Origin: Bedellia somnulentella
Taxonomy: Eukaryota > Arthropoda > Insecta > Lepidoptera > Bedelliidae
NCBI GenBank assembly: GCA_963576735.1
Contig: OY755173.1
Coordinates: 14,106,873 to 14,170,872 of the forward strand
Length of the DNA: 64,000 nt
Reading direction: 5' to 3'
The notes under the pieces are model-generated. The model was not told where the DNA came from and made no database searches. It was given only the letters and a program-made list of their open reading frames with translations. Positions within the stretch are counted from its first letter, which is position 1, and each line of letters starts with the position of its first letter. Shown here one piece after another: positions 1-11,415 of the stretch. Made by a program: the position numbers and the translations under genes.

Positions 1-474
1 CGTCATTTGTTGCCGGGACAGACGACTAAACTTGCCCTCTTGCATTTTTAGAAATTCAGGTGACTCAGCCGTAAAATATCCAACAAAGCTGAATAAATAT
101 CAAATTATATTATAAACAAATATCTCCCAGTAATTGGAATATCCAGAGCCATCGAATTTATATATTTAAATCAGAATCTGCCTGTAATATCCATCGTTGA
201 AATCATTAGGCTCACGGAGGCTTCATTTCATCAGACATTAAAGCATATTCCAATTACGCGTGTCCAATTATCTACACTGAATGGGGTGGATATTTGGAAT
301 TCACGGTATACCCGTTATATCTTATTTCGAATAAATTACCCACTCATGCACAGTCAATTATAGAAAAACATACTCGTGCGATCTTCTAAATTATAACTTG
401 GGCAAGCTAGTTATTTTTAATTATTCTACGTACTTTTGTAATGTTCTGCAGTTATGTATGTTTTCTCATAAGTT
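1..474. other. AT-rich sequence, nothing recognised
   Basis: No open frame, known repeat or RNA gene seen. Confidence 0.6.
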
Positions 475-718
475 GCGTAGTGTTGGCATAGAATAACACT
501 ACCCCATTTCTTCCGGAGGGTGTACGTAAGAGGCGACTAACGGATTTGGAGCTTTTAAGGGATTTTTGGGCGATGTGGTTGGAGACCCATCACCGAAAAC
601 CTTCAATTTACCATCTTTTCCCCACTAAAATTTCCAAACGTGGCTGAGGAATTTCCAATTCCTTAGCTCTGGCTATCCCTTCTAGGTATTTATAGCCGTG
701 AGCATATGTATGTATGCT
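475..718 (+). repeat. Repeat B, full length
   Basis: GTAGTGTTGGCATAGAATAA start, TTTTTGGGCGATGTGGTTGG middle, AGCCGTGAGCATATGTATG end. SINE-like unit of about 240 bp with a constant start and a TATG-repeat tail. Confidence 0.85.
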
Positions 719-904
719 ATGAAATTTATAGGAAAAAAAGCGCTTTCTTATAAATAACATAACGACTTGAAATTATTGTGTCTCATTAAAAATTGTATCT
801 GCGAAGGGGAAATTGTTTCTCTACGATGAATTAGATTATACATTTTTCACTGCCGCAAAGCAGCTATAGCCTGCAACTTTGTTCCACTCTATTGGATGTA
901 CATT

Positions 905-948
905 TGTTATGTGCTGTTGGCTTAGAATAGTACCACCGCATATTTTCC
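905..948 (+). repeat. Repeat B fragment (start)
   Basis: TTGTTATGTGCTGTTGGCTT and AGAATAGTACCACC match the B start; it joins the SINE-A at 966. Confidence 0.6.
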
Positions 949-965
949 CATTAGTATCATACATG

Positions 966-1193
966 ACAACATCGTGAGGAAACCCACATGGCTGAGTTTG
1001 TGCTTAGTCATGTGACAGTGTATTCGTACAAAACGGCGATAGGCCTGCCCCCTATCACGTGAGTACACTGTCCATGCAAAACGTGGGTACTCTGAACACC
1101 AGGTGACAAAGTCACGTGATGTTCAGAAGTATTAGTACCTCTGCCAACCCCTTCGGGGATATTCGGCGTGAACGTTTATGTTATGTTATGTTA
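966..1193 (+). mobile_element. SINE-A, 5'-truncated
   Basis: Starts at ACATCGTGAGGAAACCCAC and ends GGCGTGAACGTTTATG with TTATG repeats. Confidence 0.92.
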
Positions 1194-1350
1194 TGACAAC
1201 TAATGGTACGGGAAATATGGCTGGAGACTATTCCCCATACTTAGTTTTTAATATCTTTTCCCAAAACCACTATATAAATATAGTTACTGAGGTATCACTC
1301 CACCCCTTTTTAAGAGTGACTGCCGTGAGTTTAAGTAGATAGGTAGCTAA

Positions 1351-1702
1351 AACTGTGATAGCTCAGTGGGCAATACATCGCTTATCGTTCAGACGAGGAG
1401 GGTCCAAATCTCGGGTCACGCCTACACCAATTTGTTTTTTCTTAAAACATAGGTGTGGTTTTTTATCACGGTTGTTATCAGTGAGGGAAAACTTCGTGAG
1501 GAAACCAACTTTGTCACGTGACAGTGTATTCGCACAAAACGGCCATAGGTCTATCACGTGAGTACACTGTCCAAGCAAAACATGGGTACTCACAATTGCA
1601 ATGTCACGTGTTGTTCAGTAGTATACTAACTAACTACTATATATATAGTAACTCCGCCGGCCTTTACGGGGATATACGGTGTGAACGTTTACGTTTTTGA
1701 GT
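1351..1702 (+). mobile_element. SINE-A, near full length
   Basis: tRNA-like head with A box GATAGCTCAGTGGG and a diverged B box, then CACCAATTTG, GTGAGGGAAAAC, CACGTGAGTACACTGTCC and the 3' end. The short ORFs that overlap it are not genes. Confidence 0.9.
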
Positions 1703-2110
1703 AGCTGAAATATAGGTAAAGTACCAGGGATGCATAGTAAACTGGTATGTCGATTTACAATTTAATTGAGTGAAGCGCCGGTTCGGCCGAGGCCACACTG
1801 CGAGCTCCACTGCCTGTCAATTATTTGCTGCCAATCACTATCGATGTTTTACGTAAGGCTCTCGGTTTCGATATTAAGTTGCTTTATTACTTCATCTAAA
1901 ATTGCTTTGATTTAGAGAGGATAATTGAATCTTTGTTTTTTATAATAATACGTTTTGAAAATTTTCACTAATACTGGAAAACGTAAGTAAAGAGCCATTT
2001 TATGAGAACAGTATTTAGGTGGATATTGCGATTTATTTTTATTAATGGTTAATTTTACTATTACTGGGCGAATGAAGCTTTGCACAGGAAGTATGATTTT
2101 CAAACATATA
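1703..2110. other. Spacer before the mariner
   Basis: A short GC-richer stretch (about 1770-1815, GCGCCGGTTCGGCCGAGGCC) has no match I recognise. The minus-strand ORF over 1912-2205 crosses the mariner end and is not a gene. Confidence 0.5.
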
Positions 2111-3397
2111 CGAGGGGCATGCCAATAGAAGTTAGATACTCTTTTCTTATTTAATTGACACAGGCAAGCTATACACCATCTTATAGGCTGCTTTTTTATT
2201 GACATATTTTAATATAAAACACACTTCTTTTTATTTGAATGAGCATCAAATTTCTGAGAATCTGGCGGGAATTCACTTGCAACAATGAAGCTCAGTCAAC
2301 GTGATTTTCGCGCTATGATTTATTATGACTTTAAAAAAGGTTTAAAGCCTCAAGAATGTTTTGAACTTTTGGCTCCTACTTTTGGTGAGTCTGCTTGTTC
2401 TCAAGCAACAGTATTCAATTGGTTTGCTGAATTTAAAAGAAGACGGGGATGTCTCGAAGATGAAGCGAAGACAGGACGGCCGCCAACCGCGGTCACGCAA
2501 GAAAACGTTCGTGCAGTCGAAAAACTTATTCGCGTAAACCGACGAATTACATATGTAGAGCTAGAGCGAGAACTAGGAATTTGATCAGCAGCAATGCAAA
2601 CCATAACCCACGACCACCTTTCTCTCCGTAAACGTTGTTCGAGATGGCTGCCGCACAAACTTACCGATGAGCAGAAAGACCGTCGGGTGGATTGGTGCCT
2701 ATTCATGATAGATAAATTCAACGGAGGCGAGAAAAAAAACGTATATGATATACTGACTGGTGACGAAACATGGCTATATAACTATGATCCCGAATCAAAG
2801 CGACAGTGCTTTGAAGACGAGCCAACTCCTACGAAATGTCGCCGTGCACGAAGCACACAGAAACAAATGGTCGTCTCGTTTTTCTGCAAAACGGGTCATA
2901 TTGCTACTGTTGTGCTTGAGAATGAAAGAACGGTGAACTCCAAATGGTATGTGACAGTTTGCGCTCCAACAGTAATATCAGCTTGGTGTGACAAGCGACC
3001 GAAGTCAGGAATCCGGCACCTTCTCTGGCACCACGACAATGCGGCGCCGCACACGTCTGCCAGAACACTAGACTTTTTCAACTCAAAAAATGTGTCAATT
3101 CTCCCTCACCCGCCTTATTCCCCTGATCTAGCGCCTTGTAATTTTCACTTGTTTCCAAAAATCAAAGAAAAACTAAAGGGGAAGAGGTTTGAAAGCAAAG
3201 AAGATGCAATGGTTGCCTATAATTTCGAGATTTCTAAGGTATCTAAAGAAGAGTGGCAACAGGTATTTTCCAATTGGTTCAGACGTATGGAAACGTGTAT
3301 ACGTGCTCAGGGTGAATACTTTGAAAAGATCGATACTTGTAATAAAGAATAATTTATATAATTTTTGAGTATCTAGTTTCTTTTGGCATGCCCCTCG
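2111..3397 (+). mobile_element. mariner-family DNA transposon, 1287 bp
   Basis: 31-bp terminal inverted repeats (2111-2141 and 3367-3397, 28 of 31 matching, outer end CGAGGGGCATGCC) are flanked by TA duplications at 2109-2110 and 3398-3399. Length and layout are typical of mariner. The transposase inside is broken. Confidence 0.97.
2285..3352 (+). pseudogene. mariner transposase, inactivated (in-frame stop, third catalytic Asp to Asn)
   Basis: The reading frame runs 355 codons with one stop, TGA at 2582-2584; both halves are in the same frame. The N-terminal part has the helix-turn-helix DNA-binding region (MKLSQRDFRAMIYYDFKKGL, then a second HTH near SQATVFNWFAEF). The catalytic part shows TGDETW (Asp at 2762-2764), HHDNAAPHTS (Asp at 3035-3037) and YSPDLAPCNFHLF. 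With mariner DD34D spacing, the third acid falls on Asn (AAT at 3140-3142), exactly 34 residues after the second Asp. Cut-and-paste activity would therefore be lost twice over. The near-full length and good TIRs mean it could still be moved in trans. Confidence 0.95.
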
Positions 3398-3399
3398 TA

Positions 3400-3980
3400 A
3401 CGTATTTTAGTCACTGCTCACCTCACATAAACATTAACTTATATCCTATGTTTATTCTGAAGGTGTTCCGATTCTATTGAAAAACTATTGTTAAAATTGC
3501 TTTGGCTGTTTTGAGCCTATTCACTACAGTAAACGCAAAAAATACACCAACAAATCTTTCCTCATTAAAATGAATATACATTTCGGATTCAAAATCTGTA
3601 ACTTCAATGGCAATCTTATTGGTTTCAATAATAACCTTAGATTCTCCATCTTTCTCGAATTTATTCTATCTCTTAATCTCAAATATACTACAAAATCGCT
3701 CTATACTATGGAGTCTTTAGTTTATTTCCATTTCACAATACAACACAAACTTACCTATTATTATGACCTAATAAACTAGTGTGAACTACTGTATGAAAAC
3801 AATAGATAACATAAATCTAACACCCGATACTCGAACCAAAATGTATCAGTAACTGTTGGGAATATCGTTTATTACCTATTCATATTAAATTCTACATGTT
3901 ATGGCCGCACTTAACTTGAATTTATAATGTTATATATTTCGCACAATAACGTTAAATAGGATTATCATGTATTTGCTATA
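3400..3980. other. Spacer between mariner and nuclease element
   Basis: AT-rich. The 69-codon frame at 3570-3779 has no recognisable domain and looks random. Confidence 0.55.
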
Positions 3981-6117
3981 TAATCCAGTCTGTGGGGACT
4001 TATAAAAGCCTTTGCTCTACAAAAGGTGGAGTAAAAGCGGTTTTGACCTTATTTTGTTTAGGTATGGGGACCTAATAAAAATCCAAGTTTTCGACCTTGG
4101 GAGGAAAAGGCGCGAGCCGCCATCTTGAATTGAATGTGCCAAAATTAGGTTTTTTTTAAATAATGCCTCAACAGTTGACTTTGTGGCAAAAGTGTCTATG
4201 AGAAGTAGAAAGAAGACAAAATTACTAACATTTTTCTCATACATGTTTATTCTGTAAGTCTTATAGGTAAAAAGTTACATCTGGTAGAAGAAAAACAAAA
4301 TTACAAAAATCATCAATTTACTTAAATTTTTATACAAAATTATGCAATTACTTTTTAAACCGTTTTGATGGCCCGGGTTGATTAATGTTTACAACTTCAT
4401 TGTCATCGCCGATATTTTCTGTCTCATTATCTGTGACAATCCGGGCTTCTAATGATGACATTTCGTCATTACAGTCCTCGTCATCTATTACAATTTCCAA
4501 CGCATTTCCGCATGACTGACCATTACAGAATCCACACACGACAGAGCATTTTAGTCCAGCTTTTCTGCAGCTACATGGTTTGCCGCATCCTTTTTTGCAG
4601 TGACAAGAAATTATCTTTAAAAGCGCCTGGGGTGCTGCTTTCTCTGTTGTTGTTATTGGAGTGAGCCTATTGGTGTCATATCTCCAGCCCCAGTCTTCTG
4701 GATTTTTTTTAATTCCATACCATTTTTGAACTTGGTGGTATGTCCTAAACGCATGATACCGTGCAGCGTCCTTTGTCGGTGGCAACGAAGCAAGATTGAA
4801 TTTACTTTTAATTGTCGATTGTGCGAATCGTTGATACCGGATTTCTTCTAGGGATTCCTTTTCCATGTCGCCTCCGTACAAAGTAACTATAAAACGTGCT
4901 CCAGCGTCTTCGATTTCTTCTGGTTTTGCTGCTTCATTTTTGTAGACGGCGATGATAGCATTAAGTTGTGGATTTTTCTCAACAAGGGAACAAAATTTAA
5001 TTTTCCCTTGGTTGAAGAGAGACGATGTGGTATCGCAGCCACTAAAAGCATGCAGAAAAAGAATGTTCTTAGCAGCTTCTTTATATTTAAAACAATTAGC
5101 TGAGTATAACTTTTCAGCAGTTCTGCCTCTACCAGGCTTTTGCATGTATATGTTGCTTTGAGGTGGAGATAGTGCTGTTAACAAAGCCAGAAGATCTACG
5201 TCTTCACCAACGACAATTACATGTTCAAATGTTTCACACAAAGATATTGCTGTATTGACGATTAACACGTCAGCATCTTCTTCAGCTTGCTTGACTTCAA
5301 TAGCAGCTTGTTCCATTTTTTGTTTCAGCATTGTTATAAGACGGCTTTTGTTGTTAGTATTAGCCAAAAATCTTTCTTGTGATACTTGAGCTGCCATCGT
5401 TTCATCAAAATGTACATCTGCTGACATATGTTTCTTCGATCGTCGTAGTCTTTCTGCAGACTTTGTATTTTCCTTTGCGCCATCAGATGGATATCCATCA
5501 AAAATAACGACTGCATTTGAACCATAATGATTACGTACATACTGAACGTACCTCTCACAAATTGTCTCAAACTGGTCATTAACATGCCATACTACTTTAT
5601 GTAGTAGATATCCTCCATCTACAACGGTTTTTGTGTTATTTCCGAGTTCCATTTTTTCATGATGCCGTCCCACTCTCTCGCCTAATCAGAGAATGCGGAA
5701 CGGCAACGTTTCATACACCTTGGCCATCGCCGGCATGTCTCGCGGATTACCCCGCGCCGCGTGATAGCTAGCTACCAAGGCCAAAATACATAGAGATGAA
5801 TTTTTTTTTTTGGAAATATTTTATTTCGGCGCTTGTAACTTTTTACCTATAAGACTTACAGAATAAACATGTATGAGAAGAATGTTAGAAATTTTGTCTT
5901 CTTTCTACTTTCCATAGACACTTTTGCCACAAAGTCAACTGTTGAGACATTATTTAAAAAAAACCTAATTTTGGCACATTCAAGATGGCGGCTCGCGCCT
6001 TTTCTTCTCAAGGTCGAAAATTTGGATTTTTATTAGGCCTTCATACCTTAACAACATAACATCATAAACGCTTTTACTCCACCTTTTGTAGGGCAAAAAT
6101 ACCTACAGACTGGATTA
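3981..6117 (-). mobile_element. Long-TIR element carrying a FEN1-like nuclease/CXC gene, about 2.14 kb
   Basis: The left repeat (3981-4277) and right repeat (5834-6117) are inverted copies, about 297 and 284 bp, of good identity with small indels. Outer ends read TAATCCAGTCTGT on the left and its complement on the right. Shared inner blocks include AAAAGGTGGAGTAAAAGCG, GGCGCGAGCCGCCATCTTGA and ACAGAATAAACATGTATGAG. ATA lies just outside each end, a possible 3-bp target duplication, though a 4-bp TTAA-like site with one mismatch is also possible. The only gene between the repeats is the minus-strand ORF at 4348-5673. Confidence 0.88.
4348..5652 (-). CDS. FEN1/XPG-like (PIN-fold) nuclease with C-terminal CXC Cys-rich domain
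   Basis: Intact minus-strand ORF of about 434 residues from the first ATG (5652-5650); the frame is open a little further up, to a stop 19 bp above the GTG at 5673. I read it as a flap-nuclease relative: VVDGGYLL (first metal Asp), then VVIFDGYPS and NTKSAERLRRSKK resembling the FEN1 VFDG...KRSERR helix, EEDADVLI in place of EAEA, VVGEDVDLLALL in place of the ED.D site, and HAFSGCDTTSSL in place of the LLG.DY site. The C-terminus has CHCKKGCGKPCSCRKAGLKC and further Cys pairs (CXC/tesmin-like, zinc-binding), then an acidic tail and a basic end SKRFKK. It is alone inside long inverted repeats, so it is probably the element's own mobility or maintenance protein. The function is inference. CTCTGATTAG just upstream might be an acceptor for a further 5' exon. 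Confidence 0.8.
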   Translation of the reverse strand: MELGNNTKTVVDGGYLLHKVVWHVNDQFETICERYVQYVRNHYGSNAVVIFDGYPSDGAKENTKSAERLRRSKKHMSADVHFDETMAAQVSQERFLANTNNKSRLITMLKQKMEQAAIEVKQAEEDADVLIVNTAISLCETFEHVIVVGEDVDLLALLTALSPPQSNIYMQKPGRGRTAEKLYSANCFKYKEAAKNILFLHAFSGCDTTSSLFNQGKIKFCSLVEKNPQLNAIIAVYKNEAAKPEEIEDAGARFIVTLYGGDMEKESLEEIRYQRFAQSTIKSKFNLASLPPTKDAARYHAFRTYHQVQKWYGIKKNPEDWGWRYDTNRLTPITTTEKAAPQALLKIISCHCKKGCGKPCSCRKAGLKCSVVCGFCNGQSCGNALEIVIDDEDCNDEMSSLEARIVTDNETENIGDDNEVVNINQPGPSKRFKK

Positions 6118-6394
6118 ATACCTTGAGTGTTTTGATTATATGTTCGTACGTTATTGCCAAAGGAAATTAGTTTAATACACATATATTTTATACTATGTGT
6201 TTCGTTTGTATGGGTAAAAATAACAATAAAACATAATAATACCAAGATTTAATTTCAAATTTGAACCCTTAAACAAGATAGAAATTCAGAAATGGACCAA
6301 AAAAACAAAGATAAATGCTTAGATTAATTTACTTTTACTATTTAGTAGCTTGAAAATCTCTACATCCGTTTAAATGCTTTCCGTTGTTCGATAT

Positions 6395-6696
6395 GACTTT
6401 CAATACATACATACATTTACTCACGTCACGCCGCGCAGTTAGTTCCCATTGATTAGCAAGCAGAGACTTTCGATTGCCACTTTGTACGATCCTGGATGAT
6501 CTCTCGAGCTTCGTCTACATTTATCAATCTTTCCATACATGATCTCTTGTACTTACTACTTTGGACGCCTGCCTTTTTAAGCTAATTCTCTATTTTAATG
6601 ACATTATTTTACGTTGGCTCTATAAATCTCTTTTACCAATTTACAATCATACATCCTTTTTATGTACCCAAACCATCATACTCGTAACATTCAAAA
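6395..6696 (-). mobile_element. LINE-C fragment, diverged
   Basis: ACATACATACATTTACTCAC start (3' tail) and TTAGTTCCCATTG, GCCACTTTGTACGATCCTGG, TGCCTTTTTAAGC match LINE-C in reverse. Strongly diverged. Confidence 0.8.
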
Positions 6697-7818
6697 AGAG
6701 CAAGACAAAAACTTACATGCAAGACGGCTGATAACTCTAATAATGAGTAAGATATTTGTCCAAAGTAAATGATAAAAATATTAGTAAATATATAAAAACC
6801 CCTATAAATCCCACAGTCAAAAACGTTTTAACATTCTGTTTTCTTAAATACAAACAACTAACAAAAACGAACTCAACATACATTTAGGAGAAAAGAGAAA
6901 TGCCGACCCTTTTATAGTCATTTCGCGAGAACAACAGTTATATCAAATAAAAGTTTATTGTACAACCAAAGTGCCACAATTTAACGTACAAACATACGCT
7001 CTACATGAATGCGTAAAATTTTACTGTTACATCGGTAAAGATGGGTTTGAACGTGAGCTGTTTTCATACTGCTTCTAATTGTATAACTAAACTTTGCGAA
7101 TAATACAAATATAGAGCTTATCTTTTCTAAAGGTACTGGCAATGTGCTAAGGAATACTACTAGTATTGAAATAACAAGTTTTGATATTATATTGCTGCAA
7201 ACAAAACCGTTGCTGCTTTAGATAGACTTGTTTTTTATAGCATTGCATTTCTTGCATCACTAACAATGGCCTGTGGGCTATCACCGCATTTTATTTTCAC
7301 TAGCCCCTATTGTCTCATACAACACTCAAAGAAGTTCCATTCATGACATTAAGAATTATTTCGAAAATCTAAGTCTATATTTGCAACGATCCAATATTAA
7401 ATAATTTCAAAACTTAATATGAGAACTAATTCCAAAGATTTCATTGAAAAGCCCCTGAATGTACATCTGAAGTGCTGGTTTCTTTGATGCGGTTATGTCA
7501 CAGGTTTACTTTCTAATTAGAGTAGCTCGGCTCTGGGAGTGCTCCTGTGATGCCGTAAGCGGGTGACGTCACGACTGTTCGGTGACTCGTGTGTACACAA
7601 TTACCCCTTTTTACTATGTTTTTAAGCTCTTGTGGTATGAACAATGCTGTTGGTTTAAATTAGTTTCAGCAATGGTTTTTAAAAATAGGATATATTTTCC
7701 TAAATATTTATATAAGTATTTTATTCATACATTGGATTGTAGTATTAGTCAATAACTTTTTTATGTTGTATTTGAGGTTTTTTTTTATATTTCAGCTTAG
7801 ATACGTTCCTGACCTGAT
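6697..7818. other. Intergenic, with one CRE-like palindrome
   Basis: Mostly AT-rich. At 7530-7600 the base composition rises and GGTGACGTCACG holds a perfect TGACGTCA (CRE/ATF) site. No exon can be read from it. Confidence 0.45.
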
Positions 7819-8172
7819 GACAACCGTGAGAGTCCAATGGGTAGAACACCCACCCATCAATACAGACAGGCGTGAGTTCAAAACTCGGGTCGGGCCTACA
7901 CCAATTTGTCTTTTCTAAAGTGTGGTTAATTGATCACGGTTGTTAACGGTGAGGGAAAACATCGTGAGAAAACCCATATGGCTAAATTATACTTAGTCAT
8001 GCATGTGACAGTGTATTCGTACTAATCGTAAATAGGCCAACTCCCGCGGTAATGTCAACACCGTCCAAGCGAAACGTGGGTACTCTGATCACCAAGTGAC
8101 GATGTCACGTGATGTTCAGAATTATAGTACCTCTGCCTACCCCTATGGAGATATACAGCGTGAACGTTTGAG
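7819..8172 (+). mobile_element. SINE-A, full length, diverged
   Basis: ACAACCGTGAGAGTCCAATG head, GCGTGAGTTCAAAACTCGGG B-box region, end AGCGTGAACGTTTGAG. Confidence 0.9.
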
Positions 8173-9338
8173 TCTTTGAACATGTTCCTACCGAGGTAAT
8201 AAGGCAATTTGTCTACCGCGGTTAGTAGACTACAACGACGGCTACTGTTGACTGCTGCCGTGACCGTCGCGGTCGGCTTGACGATATCTTCGAAGTACGA
8301 TATCGTATTACTTTTATGACTATTGGTCGATTCAGTATGGAATGTGGTAACAAATTAATTAAAAACCTCAGCAACTTATTTCTTTTGTACAAGTTCCACA
8401 TTTAATACGATCATGGGTTCTTAAACTTAATACTCAATCCGTTGCAGCTAGATGATATTAAAGAAAGTAAACGCCTATTTAGTGGTGTTTGTATGGTAAA
8501 AAACCCATTAGAATTGGTCAAGATGTTTCTGATTTCGGAGGGATCTTGATGGATTGATACGATAATTATATGCATGAGATATGAATGTGATCCATTTTAA
8601 GTATTAAATTTTTATTATTAGTTTGAGGCAGATGTAAATTATTTTTAAGATAATTACTAAATTTAAACACTTTCAGTTATTCATTGTGTAATAAATAAAG
8701 AAAGACAAAATTTTATTTATTGTATTCAATTTAAATAGAAAAAAAGCTGTCATTTTACAAACATTATCATATCATTCAAAAATTAGGTAATAAATACCGA
8801 TAATTATGAACAATAAACCATTAGAAAATGCTGATAACCATGTTGAACGTAACTTACAATAGACTTATATATGACAAACAATCTTTTCATACAAGACATG
8901 ATAGTCACTTTAATGACGCATTAAATTTAGCCTTCAGCAATAAATATTGAGGAACAAAACAATGATTTTCTTAATGTCAAATGTTTAGGTCATCGCTTTG
9001 TTGTAATAACTAATAATAACATTGTCCCTTGTACTTAACGATAAAAGCTTATATCGAACATTAACAATTTTGTGAAGGTTGAAGAAAGTAAATGTGTGTA
9101 TGATGTGTTGTTTTTTTTAAATATTTACTACTATCTATTTGAATTAAACTTGAAAATGATTCAAACCAATATAGCTTACCTAATTCTGTAGTTTCCGTAG
9201 CTTATGCACTACATATTTAGGCACGCAGCACGAGAAAATGCTTGTCTTCTACCAAATGCGTAGAGTGGGTCATATTAACACTTTTTGGGTCCTAAAATCA
9301 CACTCATAAATTGCTTGGTTTCGCATATAACCAACATA
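8173..9338. other. Intergenic AT-rich sequence
   Basis: A GC-richer patch at about 8200-8290 (ACCGCGG, GACCGTCGCGGTCGG) includes a small palindrome. Nothing else recognised. Confidence 0.5.
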
Positions 9339-9457
9339 TCTATACTTATAATAAATCTGTAGAGAGGTCAATTCTGTACATGGAATATATTTTCAAAATA
9401 ACTATCAGGGGGTGATTAGGGATCGATACTGATGCCAAAAATGCAATCAGTAAAATT

Positions 9458-9491
<34 letters not shown>

Positions 9492-10232
9492 GGTTTGTAT
9501 GTTCCTTATGGAAACAAAAACTACTAAACGGATATTAACGAAACTTGGTACAATTATTCTTCATACTCCTGGGCAGGTTTTTGTATACTTTCCAGCAGAA
9601 TAGTAAAGGGGAATTTTGGGAAATTTTGGGAAAACGGGAGAAGTTACTCCATTTTTTAAGCTTCCCTCGCGTGTGCAGCCTTAATGGTCAAAGTTACATA
9701 GAAATCACGTATGACGGAAATATTCTACATAAAATTATCTAAAAAATATTCCGCAACAGTATATGTCTATCTTTTATGGTTGACTCACAACAACACGTGT
9801 AACTCCTGATAGCTTAGCGGTTCGGCACATTCTGATTATATTTGTTTTCTCTTACGTTTATAATACTCTCAATCACCCTTATTTCGAAAGTTAACATTAT
9901 TACCTACTCAATAAAAAAAGAATCATAGAAATCGATATAGAAACACCAAAATTAATAGTCCCAACATAATAGTCGCACGCGATCAAAACCAAATCCTTAG
10001 TAATTTACATATTACGTACTAGATAGCGCCAGTAGTTGCATCAATTAAAACCTAAAAATTAGCTTAATTTCGGAGATATTGATCTGTACCGATCATAAAA
10101 GATGATCATTCAGACATGAGTGCTGTAAGTTGTAATAAAGGCGCTAATTTCATAACGCTTGAGCAGTGATTTAAGAAACCTCCAATATTTTTAAAACTAC
10201 GCTACCCGTGCGAAGCGGGGCCGATCCACTAG
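9339..10232 (+). mobile_element. Non-autonomous Helitron, 894 bp
   Basis: Starts TCTATACTTATAATAAATC after an A and ends CTAG before a T. A hairpin (CCCGTGCGAAGCGGG) lies about 10 bp before the end. It contains a (GTCT)n microsatellite at about 9462-9490 and no Rep/helicase ORF. The small ORF at 9545-9742 lies inside repeat sequence and is not a gene. Confidence 0.9.
9462..9492. repeat. GTCT microsatellite
   Basis: About seven GTCT units inside the Helitron. Confidence 0.9.
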
Positions 10233-11415
10233 TTTTAATTAAAATAACAAAAGAGCAATGCACCGAGAGAGAAGTTATTATATTTTTAAGTGTGATAAGA
10301 GGTTTTCCCTGTTTGTTACGTGGATAAGTCGAGAAAGGAAGCAGTCTGAAGAGCTGGCGGGAACAGTTCCATTGTGGTGGTCTGAATAGGCGGACATACC
10401 CACTTTACGACTTATTCAGCTCAGGGTTGCGGGTTCAACAATAAAACTCGGAGATTTCTTCTCCGCCGTGACAAATAATTGTAAACGGTAACATAAATAA
10501 ACCAATATTCTGTTCATTTAACGTTTGTGGGTCATGGTTTGGCAGAAAGTATTTATATATTTAACCAGCAAAGCAGAATAATATCAATTTCTATTTTACA
10601 CTAACTCGATGAAGCTGTAAACATAACTTCTTATTCAATAGCTACCCTGCAAGAAAATGCATGAATATAAATTGAAAATTAATCAAGCTTTTTTAAAGCC
10701 ACGCTTTTCTTTGAACCTATAACACTAGCATAATATTAAAACCTCTGCAGTGGAAAATATGTGCGGAATTTTATTAAATCTCACATATGAAACGTGTGTA
10801 ATAATAGGACGTAAACTTGCAGTAAAGTGTTGCAGCCCCGATCCGCAGTAGCTCAGCTGGCAAACTTTACGATTTTCACAAGAAATAAAATAGAAATATA
10901 CGGCTCTCCCATTGTTGGCAACAATGGATTCTTTTCCCGCGAGATATTGACACAACTACTTACAAAATGCAAGAATGTTTTAAGTTTATTTATTCCAAAG
11001 GATAAAAGGCTTTAGCGGCATCTTTCTCAACGAATAAGAAGAAATTAAACTTTGTGGTATTTATATAAATAAGATGCATTTATTCAGATAAAGGGATTGG
11101 CAGAGCTTCGCAATAAATTAATGCTCAGCCACTTTAAGCGTGTTAAATGTAGAAACCATAGTTGAAGCAGAGAAAAAATTTATAAGTTATGATTATTTTA
11201 TGGAGTCTAAAAATTAACTTACACGATCTCCACTCCATTATCTTATGAGTAAGCCTAATACGAGCGCTATTTTATCGTCACGATATCGGTTAAAATGAGA
11301 TGACAGAATACGATACTAAATAAGTGCGAAAGAGATGATTGTTTTATACCACACAATATTTAGTTAAAAGGACGTCGTGCTAGCTACGCTGATATTTTTT
11401 ATGTTCATGAGTTTG
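10233..11415. other. Intergenic, tRNA-box-like debris
   Basis: GGTTGCGGGTTCAACAAT (10426) and GCAGTAGCTCAGCTGGCAAA (10845) look like isolated B- and A-box remnants. The overlapping 62-76-codon frames on both strands have no domains. Confidence 0.45.

Noticed and set aside
5334..5585. Second minus-strand ORF of 83 codons within the nuclease gene
   Set aside because: Shadow frame of the 434-residue ORF, with no domain.
9462..9492. CRISPR-like short tandem repeats
   Set aside because: Simple GTCT microsatellite inside a Helitron; no spacers and a eukaryotic context.
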